64,000 bases of DNA, taken from positions 682,001 through 746,000 of the forward strand of contig NZ_CP059162.1 in assembly GCF_013466605.1 (NCBI RefSeq), given 5' to 3'. Below the pieces are notes generated by a model. It did no database searches. It saw only the letters and a program-made list of their open reading frames with translations, and was not told the DNA's origin. Below, piece by piece: positions 36,562 to 46,298 of this stretch (the first letter of the stretch is position 1; each line of letters starts with the position of its first letter). This stretch comes from Pseudomonas chlororaphis subsp. aurantiaca (GTDB taxonomy: Bacteria; Pseudomonadota; Gammaproteobacteria; Pseudomonadales; Pseudomonadaceae). The translations under genes and the position numbers were made by a program.

Positions 36562-38697
36562 TTAGAAGCTCAGGTCCACCTTGGTCCAGAGCGTGCGCCC
36601 TGGTTCGTTGATGGCTTGCGGGTCATTGGCCGGGTAGCCGAACCCGGCGTTGCCGGCCAGGTTCAGGTGCTCGGCGTAAGCCTTGCCGAACAGGTTGTCG
36701 ACGCCGGTGCTGACCTTCAGGTTCTTGTTGATCCGATAGGCGCCGTTGAGCGAGAACACGCCGAAGCCGCCGCTCTTGCCGAAGTCCTTGCCGACCACGT
36801 TGCCCTTGTTTTCGTCGATGCGGTTCTGCGCCGCCACCACCCGCCACAGGGCGCCGGCACTCCAGTTGTCCTCGCTGTAGGTCAGGCCGAAGCGCGCGTC
36901 CAGCGGCGGCATCTGCGGCAGTGGCGTACCGTCGCTGCTGTTCTTGCCCCAGGCATAGGCCAGGGTGGCGTCGGCCTTCCAGTTGTCGTTCAGCTTGTAG
37001 GCCGCGCCGAGTTCGCCGCCCATGATGCGCGCGTCGATGTTCTCGGCTTGCGAGGTCATGCCCATCATCCCCGGGCGGTAGTTGAACAGGATGTAGTCGC
37101 GTACCTGGCCGATGTAGCCCGAGGCCCAGGCTTCCAGAACGGCGGTCTTGTATTGCAGGCCGAAGTCGAGCTGGGTGGTCTTTTCCGGCTTGATCGAGTC
37201 GAAGGCGTTGAGGGATCCGGCCGGGCCCATCTTCGGCGAGAACAGCTCCCAGTAGTCCGGGAAGCGTTGCGCGTGGCCGAGGCCGACATAGACCGTGGTC
37301 GGGCTGTCGGCCAGGTCATGCTCGTAGCGGATGAAACCGCTGGGCAGGGTGTCGGCGCGGGTATCGCCGGCGGTCGGGTTGGGCCGGCTCATCATTGCGG
37401 AGCCGATGCGCTGGCGGTAATCCTTGGCCGAGGCGCGGTCCACCCGGGCGCCGCCGATCAGCCGGTCGCGGTCGGCGGCGTACCAGGTCAGCTCGCCGAA
37501 CGCGCCGTAGTTGTGGAAGTCGGCGTCCTTGGTGCGCGGCTGGTCCTTGTAGGTGTCGATGCCCATGGCGCTGCGCTGGCGGTGTTCGTTGGTCTGCGCA
37601 TCGATACCACCGATCAACTGCACATCGGCCCAGCGCCAGGTGGCCTTGATCCGCGCGCCGAGGGTGCGACGGTCGACGTTGCTGGCCATGGGTCCGGCCA
37701 TCATCCCGGTACCGGACGGCGTGCGCAGGGTGTAGTTGTCCATCACATGGTCGGCGTAGTTGTAGTAGACCTGCGCCTCGACCTTATCCAGCACCTCGCC
37801 GATGTTGGAGCGCTCGAAACGCAGCCCCAGGCTTTCGCGCTTGAACTGCGAGCCATCCATGCCACGCCCGGCGTAACGCGCTTCGCCGTCGCCCTTGCCG
37901 GCGGTGAGTTCCAGCAGGGTGTCGGCGTCCGGGGTCCAGCCGACGGCGACGTCACCGTTCCACTTCTCGTAGCGCGACGGCACGGTGTCGTTGTTGCCGT
38001 CCTTGTAGTCGTCGGAATGGGCCTGGTTGCCGATCACCCGCACGTAGCCCAGCGGTCCGCCGGCGGCGGCATCCACCACCTTGTCGAAGCGGCCGTTGGA
38101 GCCGGCCAGGACGCTGGCGTTGACCCGGGTGCCCAGCTCGCCGAAATTTTCCGGCTCGCGGTCGAAGAGGATGGTCCCGGCCGAAGCGCCCGGGCCCCAG
38201 AGCACGGTTTGCGGGCCCTTGATCACCGTCAGCTTGTCGTAGGTTTCCGGCGAGATGTAGGAGGTCGGTGCGTCCATGCGGCCGGGGCAGGCGCCGAGCA
38301 TCATGCTGCCGTTGGTGAGGATGTTCAGGCGCGAGCCGAACATGCCGCGCAGCACCGGGTCACCGTTGGTGCCGCCATTGCGCACCAGGGCGAAGCCGGG
38401 GATGGTCTTGAGGTAGTCGCCGCCATCGCTGGCCGGGACCGGTTGGCGCGGATCCTTGGGGTTGGTGACCACGGTCAGCGGCGAGCTGGGGGCGATGGCG
38501 GTGATCACCGTCGGGCTCAATTCTTCGCCGTGCTGGCTGTGATCGACCGGTTGTTCGGCCGCCAGGGCCAGCGGCGTGAGCAGGGCGCCGCACAGTACGG
38601 CGATGGCATGGCTGAAACGTACGCGAGGTTCGTTCAGGGCAACGGTAGCGGGGGCCTGGGCAGAGCACAGGCGAGTGTCAGCAGAAAACCTGGACAT
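36562..38697 (-). CDS. oprC: TonB-dependent copper receptor, OprC-type
   Basis: 711 residues from the ATG at 38697; an in-frame ATG at 38715 adds six. Long signal region ending LALAAEQP, then a His-containing stretch (VDHSQHGEE), plug and barrel. The copper ligands reported for P. aeruginosa OprC appear: a C-x3-M motif in LGACPGRMDAPT and an H-x-M motif in YADHVMDNY. Counted from the 38715 start they fall at 143/147 and 323/325, the numbers I recall for OprC. Imports copper across the outer membrane. Part of a copper operon with DUF2946 and PCu(A)C genes. Confidence 0.93.
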   Translation of the reverse strand: MSRFSADTRLCSAQAPATVALNEPRVRFSHAIAVLCGALLTPLALAAEQPVDHSQHGEELSPTVITAIAPSSPLTVVTNPKDPRQPVPASDGGDYLKTIPGFALVRNGGTNGDPVLRGMFGSRLNILTNGSMMLGACPGRMDAPTSYISPETYDKLTVIKGPQTVLWGPGASAGTILFDREPENFGELGTRVNASVLAGSNGRFDKVVDAAAGGPLGYVRVIGNQAHSDDYKDGNNDTVPSRYEKWNGDVAVGWTPDADTLLELTAGKGDGEARYAGRGMDGSQFKRESLGLRFERSNIGEVLDKVEAQVYYNYADHVMDNYTLRTPSGTGMMAGPMASNVDRRTLGARIKATWRWADVQLIGGIDAQTNEHRQRSAMGIDTYKDQPRTKDADFHNYGAFGELTWYAADRDRLIGGARVDRASAKDYRQRIGSAMMSRPNPTAGDTRADTLPSGFIRYEHDLADSPTTVYVGLGHAQRFPDYWELFSPKMGPAGSLNAFDSIKPEKTTQLDFGLQYKTAVLEAWASGYIGQVRDYILFNYRPGMMGMTSQAENIDARIMGGELGAAYKLNDNWKADATLAYAWGKNSSDGTPLPQMPPLDARFGLTYSEDNWSAGALWRVVAAQNRIDENKGNVVGKDFGKSGGFGVFSLNGAYRINKNLKVSTGVDNLFGKAYAEHLNLAGNAGFGYPANDPQAINEPGRTLWTKVDLSF

Positions 38698-38788
38698 AAA
38701 GGTTCCATCAATCATTTCGTAAACAACACGGCCAGCAGCCTGCGGCTGTCTTTTCTACAGTCGGCCGGGTGAAGTGCGGTTGAGGGGT

Positions 38789-39229
38789 TTACGCAATGAC
38801 TGGCGGGGCGCGGGTCCGGGCGCCGGGGAACACCGTCTGCCGGGCATGGCCCAGGCGCGGCGAAGGGGTGAGGAAGTGGCTGGACGGCGAACTGTCGAGC
38901 GCCGTGAACGACAGGCTGCCAGGCAGTGCCGGGCAGTTGAACAGCAGGCTGCAATAACCGCACTTTTCCCAGAGCGCATGGTGTTCGCCCTGGGCCTTGC
39001 CGTGCTCTGCGCCGTGCGGGGTTTCACCGTGGCAGCCGGGCTCGCCCATGTTCATGTCCGTCGACATGGACAGGTTCATCGGCATGGCCTGATCCATCGG
39101 CATCGACTGGGAAATCAGCGGGCCGATAAAGATCATCAGCATGGCGAACAGGCTGATCCAGCTGCCGCGCCGTACTTTCAGGGGCGTGCGCACGGATCGC
39201 CGGGTGCCAGGCGAGCGCGGGGAGTTCAC
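38789..39229 (-). CDS. DUF2946 protein in copper operon
   Basis: 146 residues. One N-terminal hydrophobic segment (ISLFAMLMIFIGPLISQSM), a Met/His-rich stretch (MPMDQAMPMNLSMSTDMNMG, then HGETPHGAEHG) and a CGYC motif near residue 90, all suited to copper binding. DUF2946 proteins are common beside OprC-type receptors; biochemical function is unknown. Lies 18 bases after the PCu(A)C gene. Confidence 0.82.
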   Translation of the reverse strand: MNSPRSPGTRRSVRTPLKVRRGSWISLFAMLMIFIGPLISQSMPMDQAMPMNLSMSTDMNMGEPGCHGETPHGAEHGKAQGEHHALWEKCGYCSLLFNCPALPGSLSFTALDSSPSSHFLTPSPRLGHARQTVFPGARTRAPPVIA

Positions 39230-39247
39230 GGTAATGACGGCCGGCGC

Positions 39248-39742
39248 TTATTGGGCGTGCATGTGTTCCTGGGGGCCCGCGGGCGCCTGCTTCTGCACCG
39301 CCACCTCGACCGTGACGTCGCCGGACTTCTCGAAGTGCAGGGTCAGCGGGAAGCGCTTGCCGTCGCCGAGCTGGCTGCGGTCTTTGAGTTCCAGCAGCAT
39401 CACGTGATAGGCCATGGGCGCGAAGGTGACGGTATCGCCCGGGGCAATCGCCACGTTGGGCACCTGCTGCATCTTCATCAGGTCGCCCTGCTGCACATGC
39501 TCATGCAGCTCGGCCTTGCCCGCGATCGGCGAGTCGACGCCGAGCAGGCGGTCGGCATTCTTGCCGGTGTTGTGAATGACGAAATAGGCCGCCACCGTCG
39601 GTGCATTGGGCGGCAGCTCCTGCGACCAGGGGTGGGCGATCTGCAACTCGCCAGCCTTGTATTCATGGGCGGCGGCAAAACCAGCAGGCAACAGCAGGGC
39701 GGCCAGCAGCAGGGCTTGCTTGACCAGGGTGGATTTCAACAT
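39248..39742 (-). CDS. Periplasmic copper chaperone PCu(A)C
   Basis: 164 residues. Signal peptide ending LPAGFAAAHE, then the cupredoxin-like PCu(A)C domain with the copper motif: H-x-H (LHEHVQQGD), MKM about 10 residues later, and H-x-M (AYHVMLLEL). A His/Met tail (GPQEHMHAQ) adds possible ligands. Such proteins carry Cu(I) to cytochrome oxidase assembly or buffer periplasmic copper. Central gene of the copper operon. Confidence 0.9.
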   Translation of the reverse strand: MLKSTLVKQALLLAALLLPAGFAAAHEYKAGELQIAHPWSQELPPNAPTVAAYFVIHNTGKNADRLLGVDSPIAGKAELHEHVQQGDLMKMQQVPNVAIAPGDTVTFAPMAYHVMLLELKDRSQLGDGKRFPLTLHFEKSGDVTVEVAVQKQAPAGPQEHMHAQ

Positions 39743-39790
39743 GGCAGTTCTCCAGAACGATTCGACACGCAGATCAATTGCGAGGTGGAG

Positions 39791-40189
39791 TCAGACCAGA
39801 GGTGAGGCGCGGGGATTGAGGCTTGGCCATTGTTGGCGCGGCGTGGGCATGATCAGCGCGGGTGGGGCGACGCTGCGGTTGGACTCGAAACGGGCGAAAT
39901 ACAACTGCGGCGCATGGCCTGGCAGGGCAACCAGGGGCGCCGAGCCGGAACAGCACCAGCAGTGCTGCATCGTGGAATGATCGTCGTTCTGCGGGGCTTG
40001 CTGCTCCAGCTTGCCCAAGGAGATCGCCACCAGCTTGGTGCCGCTGGAGGAACAGAAACTGCCCCACAACAGTTGCTCGGCGGGCGCTCGATCGGTCTGC
40101 TGCATGGCTCCCGAAAGCGGCATGGCAAGCATGTTGAACAGCACTGCGAAGCAGGCGATCCAGGCAAATGCGAGCCGTTGTCGGGACAT
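39791..40189 (-). CDS. DUF2946 protein, first gene of copper operon
   Basis: 132 residues. N-terminal hydrophobic segment (FAWIACFAVLFNMLAMPLSGAM), and a Cys/His cluster MQHCWCCSG near residue 78, with an earlier FCSS. Second DUF2946 protein of the cluster, likely membrane-anchored and metal-binding; function unknown. Its upstream 60 bases probably hold the operon promoter, but I could not identify a CueR or CopR site. Confidence 0.8.
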   Translation of the reverse strand: MSRQRLAFAWIACFAVLFNMLAMPLSGAMQQTDRAPAEQLLWGSFCSSSGTKLVAISLGKLEQQAPQNDDHSTMQHCWCCSGSAPLVALPGHAPQLYFARFESNRSVAPPALIMPTPRQQWPSLNPRASPLV

Positions 40190-40250
40190 GGTGACGATCC
40201 GTCAGGTTGAGCGAACAGGGAGGTATTTAGCCTGATCGCTGTGGATAAGT

Positions 40251-40284
40251 AAAAAGGCGCCGTGCGGTGTGGTGTCGCAGCGCC
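40251..40284 (-). terminator. Intrinsic terminator after the antitoxin gene
   Basis: On the minus strand GGCGCTGCG pairs with CGCACGGCGCC around a nine-base loop with a small bulge, followed by TTTTTA. It separates the toxin-antitoxin operon from the copper operon. Confidence 0.7.
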
Positions 40285-40302
40285 ACCTGGACTTGCCGTT
40301 CC

Positions 40303-40626
40303 TCAGTGAGCCGGTACCGCGCGGACCTCGATGGCAACGCCGAGCTTGGCGCGGATGGCGGCAAAGATCGCGGCCAGGTTGTCCATGCTCGGGTTGCCGC
40401 TGGCGGACAGCATGCGATGCAGGCTCTTGCTCGGCTTGGCGGTCTCCCGGGCCAGCGCTTCGAAGCCGACGGTGGCGTTGATCAGATCGCGCAGAATGAT
40501 CCGCGACATCTCCGGTTCGCCATTGAGAAACAGCGTAGCCGCCTCGTCCAGCAGCGCCTGGGAAAACGCCGGGTCGCGCTCGGCGCGTTCGGCAATGCTG
40601 TGCTTGAAGCTTCGAGTCAGTGCCAT
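40303..40626 (-). CDS. Antitoxin of type II TA pair (HTH, HigA/COG3636-like)
   Basis: 107 residues. The C-terminal helix-turn-helix (FEALARETAKPSKSLHRMLSASGNPSMDNLAAIFAAIRAKLG) is the addiction-module antidote pattern. The N-terminal half would wrap the toxin. Begins 5 bases after the toxin stop, so it is the second gene. Binds the toxin and, with it, represses the operon through the operator at 40982-40997. Confidence 0.88.
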   Translation of the reverse strand: MALTRSFKHSIAERAERDPAFSQALLDEAATLFLNGEPEMSRIILRDLINATVGFEALARETAKPSKSLHRMLSASGNPSMDNLAAIFAAIRAKLGVAIEVRAVPAH

Positions 40627-40631
40627 GGGTG

Positions 40632-40967
40632 TCACCTCGTTTTCAGTTCGGCCTTCTTGCGGTGATGGAATTCGGCGATCAGTTTTTTCGCCTGCCTGAT
40701 GTCTGCCTGCTGGGTGGACTTGTCGCCACCGCCAAACAGGATCACCAAGTACCGGCCTTCCTGGATCAGGTAGATCCTGTAGCCCGGGCCCCAGTCGATG
40801 CGGTATTCGCCAAGCCCGTCGAACCACTTGATGTTGGACGTGTTGCCCATTTCCAGGCGTAGCAGCGCGGTGGAAACCTTGACGGCTGCCTGGGTATCCA
40901 GCGTTTCGAACCTGCGACCGAAGGGGCTGCGCTGGTTCTCTTGCTGGTATTCCTCGACTGTGATCAT
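40632..40967 (-). CDS. Toxin of type II TA pair (RelE/ParE superfamily, COG3657-like)
   Basis: 111 residues. Contains the killer-protein stretches GNTSNIKWFDGLGEYRIDWGPGYRIYLIQEGRYLVILFGGGDKSTQQADIRQAKKLI, which fit the RelE/ParE-fold putative addiction module killer family. Likely an mRNA-cleaving ribosome-dependent toxin, but a gyrase-type action cannot be excluded. First gene of the pair; its 5' end overlaps a palindromic operator. Confidence 0.86.
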   Translation of the reverse strand: MITVEEYQQENQRSPFGRRFETLDTQAAVKVSTALLRLEMGNTSNIKWFDGLGEYRIDWGPGYRIYLIQEGRYLVILFGGGDKSTQQADIRQAKKLIAEFHHRKKAELKTR

Positions 40968-40981
40968 CTCCGACCTTAAAG

Positions 40982-40997
40982 GTAACAAATAAGTTAC
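40982..40997. promoter_or_regulatory. Palindromic operator of the toxin-antitoxin operon
   Basis: GTAAC (40982-40986) and GTTAC (40993-40997) flank AAATAA, about 15 bases upstream of the toxin ATG. The AT-rich centre may include the -10 region. A typical position for autoregulation by the TA complex. Confidence 0.6.
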
Positions 40998-41174
40998 TAT
41001 GTGGATAGGCCTTTGATCGTGACGCAAAGCCTGTTCGTGGCCAACGGCGCAAGTGTTTCTGCGATCTTCAATCCGCGAAGGTCCCGTGGCGCGGTGGCCA
41101 GGGCTGCGTCTTGCCGTTCGGCGGGGAGACTTGGTAACTCGATGTATTGGCCGCGCTTTTGCGCGACCAGGAGG

Positions 41175-41888
41175 TCAGCGCAGGGCCTGGAGCAACTCGC
41201 CCAGGTCATGGAATTCCCGATCGACCGCTGGCAACGGCGGCCGCTGCAGGATCAGCACCGGCACCCCACGCTCGCGCGCCACTTCCAGCTTGGGTTCGGT
41301 GGCGCTGCTGCCGCTGTTCTTGCTGATCAGCACGTCGATGCGGCAGCGTTCGAACAGTTCGCGTTCGCTGTCGATCAGGAAGGGGCCGCGTGCGCCTATC
41401 ACTTCGCAGCGGTCATTGCCGGGGTACGGGTCGAGGGCGCGCAGGGTCCAGAACTGCCCGGCGGGGATCTCATGCAGGTGCTGCAAGGGCTCGCGGCCCA
41501 GGGTGAACAGCGGGCGCTTGAAGGGTTTGAGTGCGTGGACCAGCTCGGCCCAGTCGCGGACTTCGCGCCAATCGTCACCGGCCTGTGCTTGCCAGGCCGG
41601 TCGGCGCAGGGCCCAGCAGGGGATGCCACACAGTTGCGCGGCCGTGGCGGCGTTCTGGCTGATCTGTGCGGCATAGGGGTGAGTGGCGTCCAGCAGCAGC
41701 TCGATGCCTTGCTCGCGGATGAACCGGGCCAGGCCCTCGGCGCCGCCGTATCCGCCGACCCGCACCTGGCAGTTCAGGTCAGCGGGCACGCGCCCTATAC
41801 CCGCCAGGCTATAGATGTGCTCCGGCCCCAGAGTGCGGGCGATGGCCAGGGCCTCGGTCACGCCGCCCAGCAGCAGTATGGGTTTCAT
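41175..41888 (-). CDS. cobK: Precorrin-6A reductase CobK
   Basis: 237 residues. Rossmann-like N-terminus [20 protein letters not shown], the family motif [17 protein letters not shown] near residue 65, and [19 protein letters not shown] near 200, which binds the tetrapyrrole. NADPH-dependent reduction of precorrin-6A in the aerobic cobalamin route. The start overlaps the cbiD stop (ATGA). Confidence 0.94.
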   Translation of the reverse strand: MKPILLLGGVTEALAIARTLGPEHIYSLAGIGRVPADLNCQVRVGGYGGAEGLARFIREQGIELLLDATHPYAAQISQNAATAAQLCGIPCWALRRPAWQAQAGDDWREVRDWAELVHALKPFKRPLFTLGREPLQHLHEIPAGQFWTLRALDPYPGNDRCEVIGARGPFLIDSERELFERCRIDVLISKNSGSSATEPKLEVARERGVPVLILQRPPLPAVDREFHDLGELLQALR

Positions 41889-42982
41889 CGAAAAGCTCCG
41901 GCATGGCCGACGATGCCGCCCTGGCGGTCGATGGCGAAGACTTCGACCTGGACCTGCGGCGGCACCACGCTGCGCGCAAAGTCCAGGGCGTGCTGGCACA
42001 CCGCGTCGCCCAGGGCGATGCCGGCGGCGCTGGCCATGGCCAGGGCCTGCTGGCTGGTGTTGGCGCCACGGATGGCGTCTTGCAGCGCCTGGTCGGCGCC
42101 GACCGCCGCGGCCCATTCGGCCAGTTGCGGCAGGTCGATGCTGGAATGGCGGCTGTGCAGGTCCATGTGCCCGGCCGCGAGCTTGCTGATCTTGCCGAAA
42201 CCGCCGCACAGGCTGAGCTTGTCCACCGGCACTTTGCGCAGGTGCTTGAGCACGGCGCCGACAAAGTCGCCCATCTCGATCAGGGCGATTTCCGGCAGGT
42301 CGTAGACGCGGCGCATGGTGTCTTCGCTGGCGTTGCCGGTACAGGCGGCGATGTGCAGGTAGCCGTTGGTCTTGGCGACGTCGATGCCCTGGTGGATCGA
42401 GGCGATATAGGCCGCGCAGGAAAACGGCCGCACGATGCCGCTGGTGCCGAGGATCGACAGGCCGCCGAGAATGCCCAGGCGCGGGTTCATGGTTTTCAGT
42501 GCCAGGGCTTCGCCGTCCTCGACGTTGACCGTGACCTCGAAGCCGCCCTGGTAGCCGAGTTCCCGGGCCAGCGTCGTCAGGTGCTCGCTGATCATCCGGC
42601 GCGGCACCGGATTGATCGCCGGCTCGCCGACACCCAGCACCAGGCCGGGGCGGGTCACGGTGCCTACGCCTTGCCCGGCGATGAAACGAATGCCGCTGTC
42701 CGGGCTCAGGCATACCTGGGAATAGAGCAGGGCGCCGTGGGTCACGTCGGGGTCGTCGCCGGCATCCTTGATGGTGCCGGCTTCGGCACCGTTGTCGGTA
42801 AGGCGGCAGAATTCCAGGCGCATCTGTACCTGCTTGCCCTTGGGCAGGACGATCTGCACGGCGTCGCTGCTGGTGCCTTCGAGCAACAGGCGCGCCGCCG
42901 CCAGGCTGGTGGCGGTGGCGCAGCTGCCGGTGGTCAGGCCGCTGCGCAGCGGGGCGGGTTGTTCCGCCGTTTCTTCACGCAT
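41885..42982 (-). CDS. cbiD: Cobalt-precorrin-5B C1-methyltransferase CbiD
   Basis: 365 residues. N-terminal [23 protein letters not shown] is the family signature; also [26 protein letters not shown] stretch near 130, [16 protein letters not shown] near 185 and [27 protein letters not shown] near 265. CbiD replaces CobF for C-1 methylation/deacylation and is best known from the anaerobic route, yet the gene lies with aerobic-route cobG, cobK and cobL. Overlaps cobK. Confidence 0.93.
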   Translation of the reverse strand: MREETAEQPAPLRSGLTTGSCATATSLAAARLLLEGTSSDAVQIVLPKGKQVQMRLEFCRLTDNGAEAGTIKDAGDDPDVTHGALLYSQVCLSPDSGIRFIAGQGVGTVTRPGLVLGVGEPAINPVPRRMISEHLTTLARELGYQGGFEVTVNVEDGEALALKTMNPRLGILGGLSILGTSGIVRPFSCAAYIASIHQGIDVAKTNGYLHIAACTGNASEDTMRRVYDLPEIALIEMGDFVGAVLKHLRKVPVDKLSLCGGFGKISKLAAGHMDLHSRHSSIDLPQLAEWAAAVGADQALQDAIRGANTSQQALAMASAAGIALGDAVCQHALDFARSVVPPQVQVEVFAIDRQGGIVGHAGAFR

Positions 42983-43027
42983 GCTGCGCGGCCTTGTACA
43001 GGCGCATGTTCGCTCTTGCAGGGGTGT

Positions 43028-44233
43028 TCATAGCGGTTTGACGAGGTCGAGCAAGGTAATGGGCAGCGCCTGGCGCCAGGTGTCGAAGTCCCCCAGCGGC
43101 AGGGCCTGGGCGACATGGAGGCGGGTCAGCTCGCCGCCATGCCGTTCGCGCCAGGCCATCAGGGTCGTTTCGCTTTGCAGGGTCACGGCGTTGGCCACCA
43201 GCCGGCCACCGGGCTTGAGCCGGGCCCAGCAGGTGTCGAGCACGCCGGGGCGGGTCACGCCGCCGCCTATGAAGATCGCGTCCGGGGCTTCCAGGCCATC
43301 CAGCGCTTGCGGCGCGCTGCCGCGAATCAGCTGCAGGCCGGGCACGCCGAGGGCGTCGCGATTATGTTCGATCAGTTGCTGGCGGCCTGGGTCGGCTTCG
43401 ATGGCCAGGGCCCGGCAACTGGGGTGCGCGCGCATCCATTCGATGCCGATCGAGCCGCTGCCGGCGCCAACATCCCACAGCAGTTCGCCCGGGACAGGTG
43501 CCAGGCGGGCCAGGGTAATGGCGCGGACATCGCGCTTGGTCAGCTGGCCGTCGTGCTGGAAGGTCGAGTCCGGCAAGCCGGCCAGGCGCGACAGCCGCGG
43601 CGTATCGGGTTCGGCCAGGCATTCGATGGCCACCAGATTGAGATCGGCGATGGCCGGGTCGCTCCAGTCGTTGGCGGTGCCGTCGGTCCGTCGCTCGGCC
43701 TCGCCGCCCAGATGCTCGAGCACGCTGATACGGCTCGGGCCGAAGCCGCGTTCGCGCAACAGCGCGGCGATGGCCGAGGGGCTGAGGCCGTCATTGCTCA
43801 GGACCAGCAGGCGCACTCCGCTGAACAACTGGGCGCTGAGGGCTGCCACGGGGCGGGCGACCACCGAGAGCGTCACCACCTCTTGCAGCGGCCAGCCCAG
43901 GCGCGCGGCCGCCAGTGAATAAGAGGAAGGCGCGGGCAGTACGTGCATTTCCTCCTGGGCCACCTGGCGCGCCAGGCTGGCGCCGACGCCGAACAGCATA
44001 GGGTCGCCGCTGGCCAGCACGCACACCGGCTCGCCGCGCTTGGCCAGCACCGGTTCCAGGGAGAAGGGGCTCGGCCACAGCTGCCGTTCGCCACGGATGC
44101 ACACTGGCAACAGGTCCAGTTGCCGCTGGCCGCCGACGATCCGCGAAGCGCCCATCAGGGCGCGCCGGGCGTTCTTGCCCAGGCCCTTGAAGCCGTCTTC
44201 ACCGATTCCCACTACTGTCAGCCAGGGCGACAT
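43028..44233 (-). CDS. cobL: Precorrin-6Y C5,15-methyltransferase (decarboxylating) CobL
   Basis: 401 residues, a fusion of CbiE-type and CbiT-type methyltransferase domains. The N-terminal domain has [20 protein letters not shown] and [16 protein letters not shown]; the C-terminal domain (from ~residue 215) has the SAM motif [21 protein letters not shown] and [14 protein letters not shown]. Methylates C5 and C15 and decarboxylates C12. Divergent from cobG with 138 bases between; 45 bases upstream of cbiD. Confidence 0.94.
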   Translation of the reverse strand: MSPWLTVVGIGEDGFKGLGKNARRALMGASRIVGGQRQLDLLPVCIRGERQLWPSPFSLEPVLAKRGEPVCVLASGDPMLFGVGASLARQVAQEEMHVLPAPSSYSLAAARLGWPLQEVVTLSVVARPVAALSAQLFSGVRLLVLSNDGLSPSAIAALLRERGFGPSRISVLEHLGGEAERRTDGTANDWSDPAIADLNLVAIECLAEPDTPRLSRLAGLPDSTFQHDGQLTKRDVRAITLARLAPVPGELLWDVGAGSGSIGIEWMRAHPSCRALAIEADPGRQQLIEHNRDALGVPGLQLIRGSAPQALDGLEAPDAIFIGGGVTRPGVLDTCWARLKPGGRLVANAVTLQSETTLMAWRERHGGELTRLHVAQALPLGDFDTWRQALPITLLDLVKPL

Positions 44234-44371
44234 CGCTATTCCTCGAGGGTAAAACCTGTTCTTCCGACAGGCAGGCTTTTCATGCCTTCGGACAAAGCAG
44301 GCATAATACCGCGCCTTCGCCCGCGAAGCGCCTTTCCCACACAGCTGGTCACCCCCTTGAACGAACGTCCG

Positions 44372-45679
44372 ATGTCCACCGCCTTACGCCCCTCGGCCTG
44401 TCCGGGGTTGCTGCGTATCGTGCCGGCGCTGGATGGCGGTATCTGCCGGATCAAGCTGGCCGGCGGCGCGATCAGCGCCGCCCAGGCCCGCGCGGTGGCC
44501 GATGCGGCCGAGCGTTATGCCGGCGGGGTGATCGAGGCGACCAACCGCGCCAACCTGCAGATCCGCGGGATTGGCGCCGAGCATCAGGCGCTGATCGCCG
44601 ATCTGCTGGCTGCCGGCCTGGGGCCGACCACCGCGGCCGGCGATGATGTGCGCAACCTGATGCTCAGCCCCACGGCCGGAGTTGACCGGACGCTGATCGT
44701 CGATACCCGGCCTCTGGCCGCGCAGATTCTCGCCACCTTGCAGAGCCATCCGCGTTTTCATGAGTTGTCGCCCAAGTTTGCCGTGCAGCTCGACGGTGGA
44801 GAAGCCCTGGCCATGCTGGAGCATCCCCATGACCTGTGGCTCTCGGCGTTCGAGGGCGCGGGCGAGCCCTGGCTGGCCTTCGGCCTGGCCGGTTGCCCCG
44901 GGGACCGGCCCCTGGCCAGCGTGGCGCTGGAGGATGGGCTTGCCCTGGTGGTGGCGATGCTGGAGCTGTTCCTCGACCTGGCCCGCCCCGAACAGACCCG
45001 CATGCGCCAGCTGTTGGCGGAACACTCGGCGGCTGAACTGCTGGTGCAGGTATCCGCGCGCTTGCCGGGGCCGGTGATCCGGGTAGGCGATTGGCAGCGC
45101 GTGACCCCATCCGAGCCGCTGCATATCGGTACTTATCCACAGCGGCAACCGGGCCGGGTCTATGTTGGTGCAGTCACGCCCCTGGGGCGGCTGGACCCGC
45201 CGATGCTGCGCGGCGCGGTGCAGCTGGCCGAGCAATGGGGCGACGGCAGCCTGAGGTTCACCCCCTGGCAGAGCCTGTTGCTGCCGAACCTGCGGGCCGA
45301 GGACGCCGCTGAAGTTACGCGCCGCCTGCAACGGCTGGGTTTTCTCTGCTCGCCAGAGCAGACCCTGGCCCATCTGATTGCCTGTGCCGGTTCCAGCGGC
45401 TGCGGCAAGGCCCTGGCCGATACCAAGGGCGACGCGGTGAAGCTGGCCGCCTTGCTCCAGCGCCACGGCCTGGACGTACACCTGTCCGGCTGCTCGCGTT
45501 CCTGCGCCGCCGCCCATGTGGCGCGGGCCACCTTGCTGGCCGTCGCCCCCGGTCGTTACGACCTCTATTTTCGCGATGCAGCGCAGCCGGGTTTCGGCAC
45601 GCTGCACGCCCGCAACCTTTCCCTTGAAGCGGCCGGCGCATTGCTCGATGCCCGCCCACGGAGCACCCTTGATGATTGA
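44372..45679 (+). CDS. cobG: Precorrin-3B synthase CobG
   Basis: 435 residues, nitrite/sulfite reductase-like. Two ferredoxin-like repeats and a Fe-S binding pattern, C-x5-C (CAGSSGC) and C-x3-C (GCSRSC), near residues 338-378. CobG is the oxygen-dependent monooxygenase that prepares ring contraction in the aerobic route. The ATG at 44372 ([14 protein letters not shown]) is used; an in-frame TTG at 44357 is a possible alternative. No ribosome site is clear for either. Overlaps cobH by eight bases. Confidence 0.92.
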   Translation: MSTALRPSACPGLLRIVPALDGGICRIKLAGGAISAAQARAVADAAERYAGGVIEATNRANLQIRGIGAEHQALIADLLAAGLGPTTAAGDDVRNLMLSPTAGVDRTLIVDTRPLAAQILATLQSHPRFHELSPKFAVQLDGGEALAMLEHPHDLWLSAFEGAGEPWLAFGLAGCPGDRPLASVALEDGLALVVAMLELFLDLARPEQTRMRQLLAEHSAAELLVQVSARLPGPVIRVGDWQRVTPSEPLHIGTYPQRQPGRVYVGAVTPLGRLDPPMLRGAVQLAEQWGDGSLRFTPWQSLLLPNLRAEDAAEVTRRLQRLGFLCSPEQTLAHLIACAGSSGCGKALADTKGDAVKLAALLQRHGLDVHLSGCSRSCAAAHVARATLLAVAPGRYDLYFRDAAQPGFGTLHARNLSLEAAGALLDARPRSTLDD

Positions 45680-46298
45680 TTACATCCGCGACGGTCAGGA
45701 GATCTATCGCAACTCCTTCGCGATCATTCGCGAGGAGGCCAGGCTCGATCGCATCCCCGCGGACCTGGAAAAACTCGCGGTGCGGGTGATCCATGCCTGC
45801 GGCATGGTCGATGCCATCGACGGCCTGCAATTCTCCGAAGGCGCGGGCCAGGCCGGGCGTGCCGCCCTGGCCGCCGGTGCGCCGATCCTTTGCGATGCGC
45901 GCATGGTGGCCGAAGGCATCACCCGCGCCCGTCTGCCTGCGAACAATCAGGTGATCTGTACCCTGCGCGACGAGCGCGTGCCGGAGCTGGCCCGCGAACT
46001 GGGCAACACCCGCTCGGCGGTGGCCCTGGAACTGTGGCGGCCGTACCTGGAAGGTAGCGTGGTGGTGATCGGCAACGCCCCGACCGCGCTGTTCTACCTG
46101 CTGGAAATGCTCGACGCCGGCGCGCCGAAACCGGCGCTGATCCTCGGCTTCCCGGTAGGCTTCGTCGGCGCGGCCGAGTCCAAGGCGATGCTCGCCGCCG
46201 ACAGCCGCGGCGTGCCTTTTGTGATCATGCAAGGTCGCCTGGGCGGCAGCGCCATGGCCGCCGCCGCCGTCAATGCCCTGGCCACGGAGATCGAATGA
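45672..46298 (+). CDS. cobH: Precorrin-8X methylmutase CobH
   Basis: 208 residues. Begins [25 protein letters not shown] and contains [10 protein letters not shown] (the catalytic His) near residue 42, [14 protein letters not shown] near 75, and [14 protein letters not shown] near 160. Moves the C11 methyl to C12 to form hydrogenobyrinate. Translationally coupled on both sides (8-base overlap with cobG, 4-base with cobI). Confidence 0.95.
   Translation: MIDYIRDGQEIYRNSFAIIREEARLDRIPADLEKLAVRVIHACGMVDAIDGLQFSEGAGQAGRAALAAGAPILCDARMVAEGITRARLPANNQVICTLRDERVPELARELGNTRSAVALELWRPYLEGSVVVIGNAPTALFYLLEMLDAGAPKPALILGFPVGFVGAAESKAMLAADSRGVPFVIMQGRLGGSAMAAAAVNALATEIE

Noticed and set aside
36553..38772. 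Very long plus-strand open frame (739 codons) opposite the copper receptor gene
   Set aside because: It is the mirror of a strongly supported receptor gene; in GC-rich DNA the opposite strand often stays open. No ribosome site and no recognisable protein. The same applies to long frames opposite urtA, urtB, the epimerase and retS.
40997..41209. Minus-strand 70-codon frame between cobK and the toxin gene
   Set aside because: It overlaps the cobK 3' end in another frame and has no ribosome site or family resemblance. The gap 41000-41174 is therefore left without a gene.
44234..44371. Possible cobalamin riboswitch between cobL and cobG
   Set aside because: Only 138 bases and no B12-box-like core (GCCACTG) or pseudoknot pattern; a true riboswitch needs about 200 bases.
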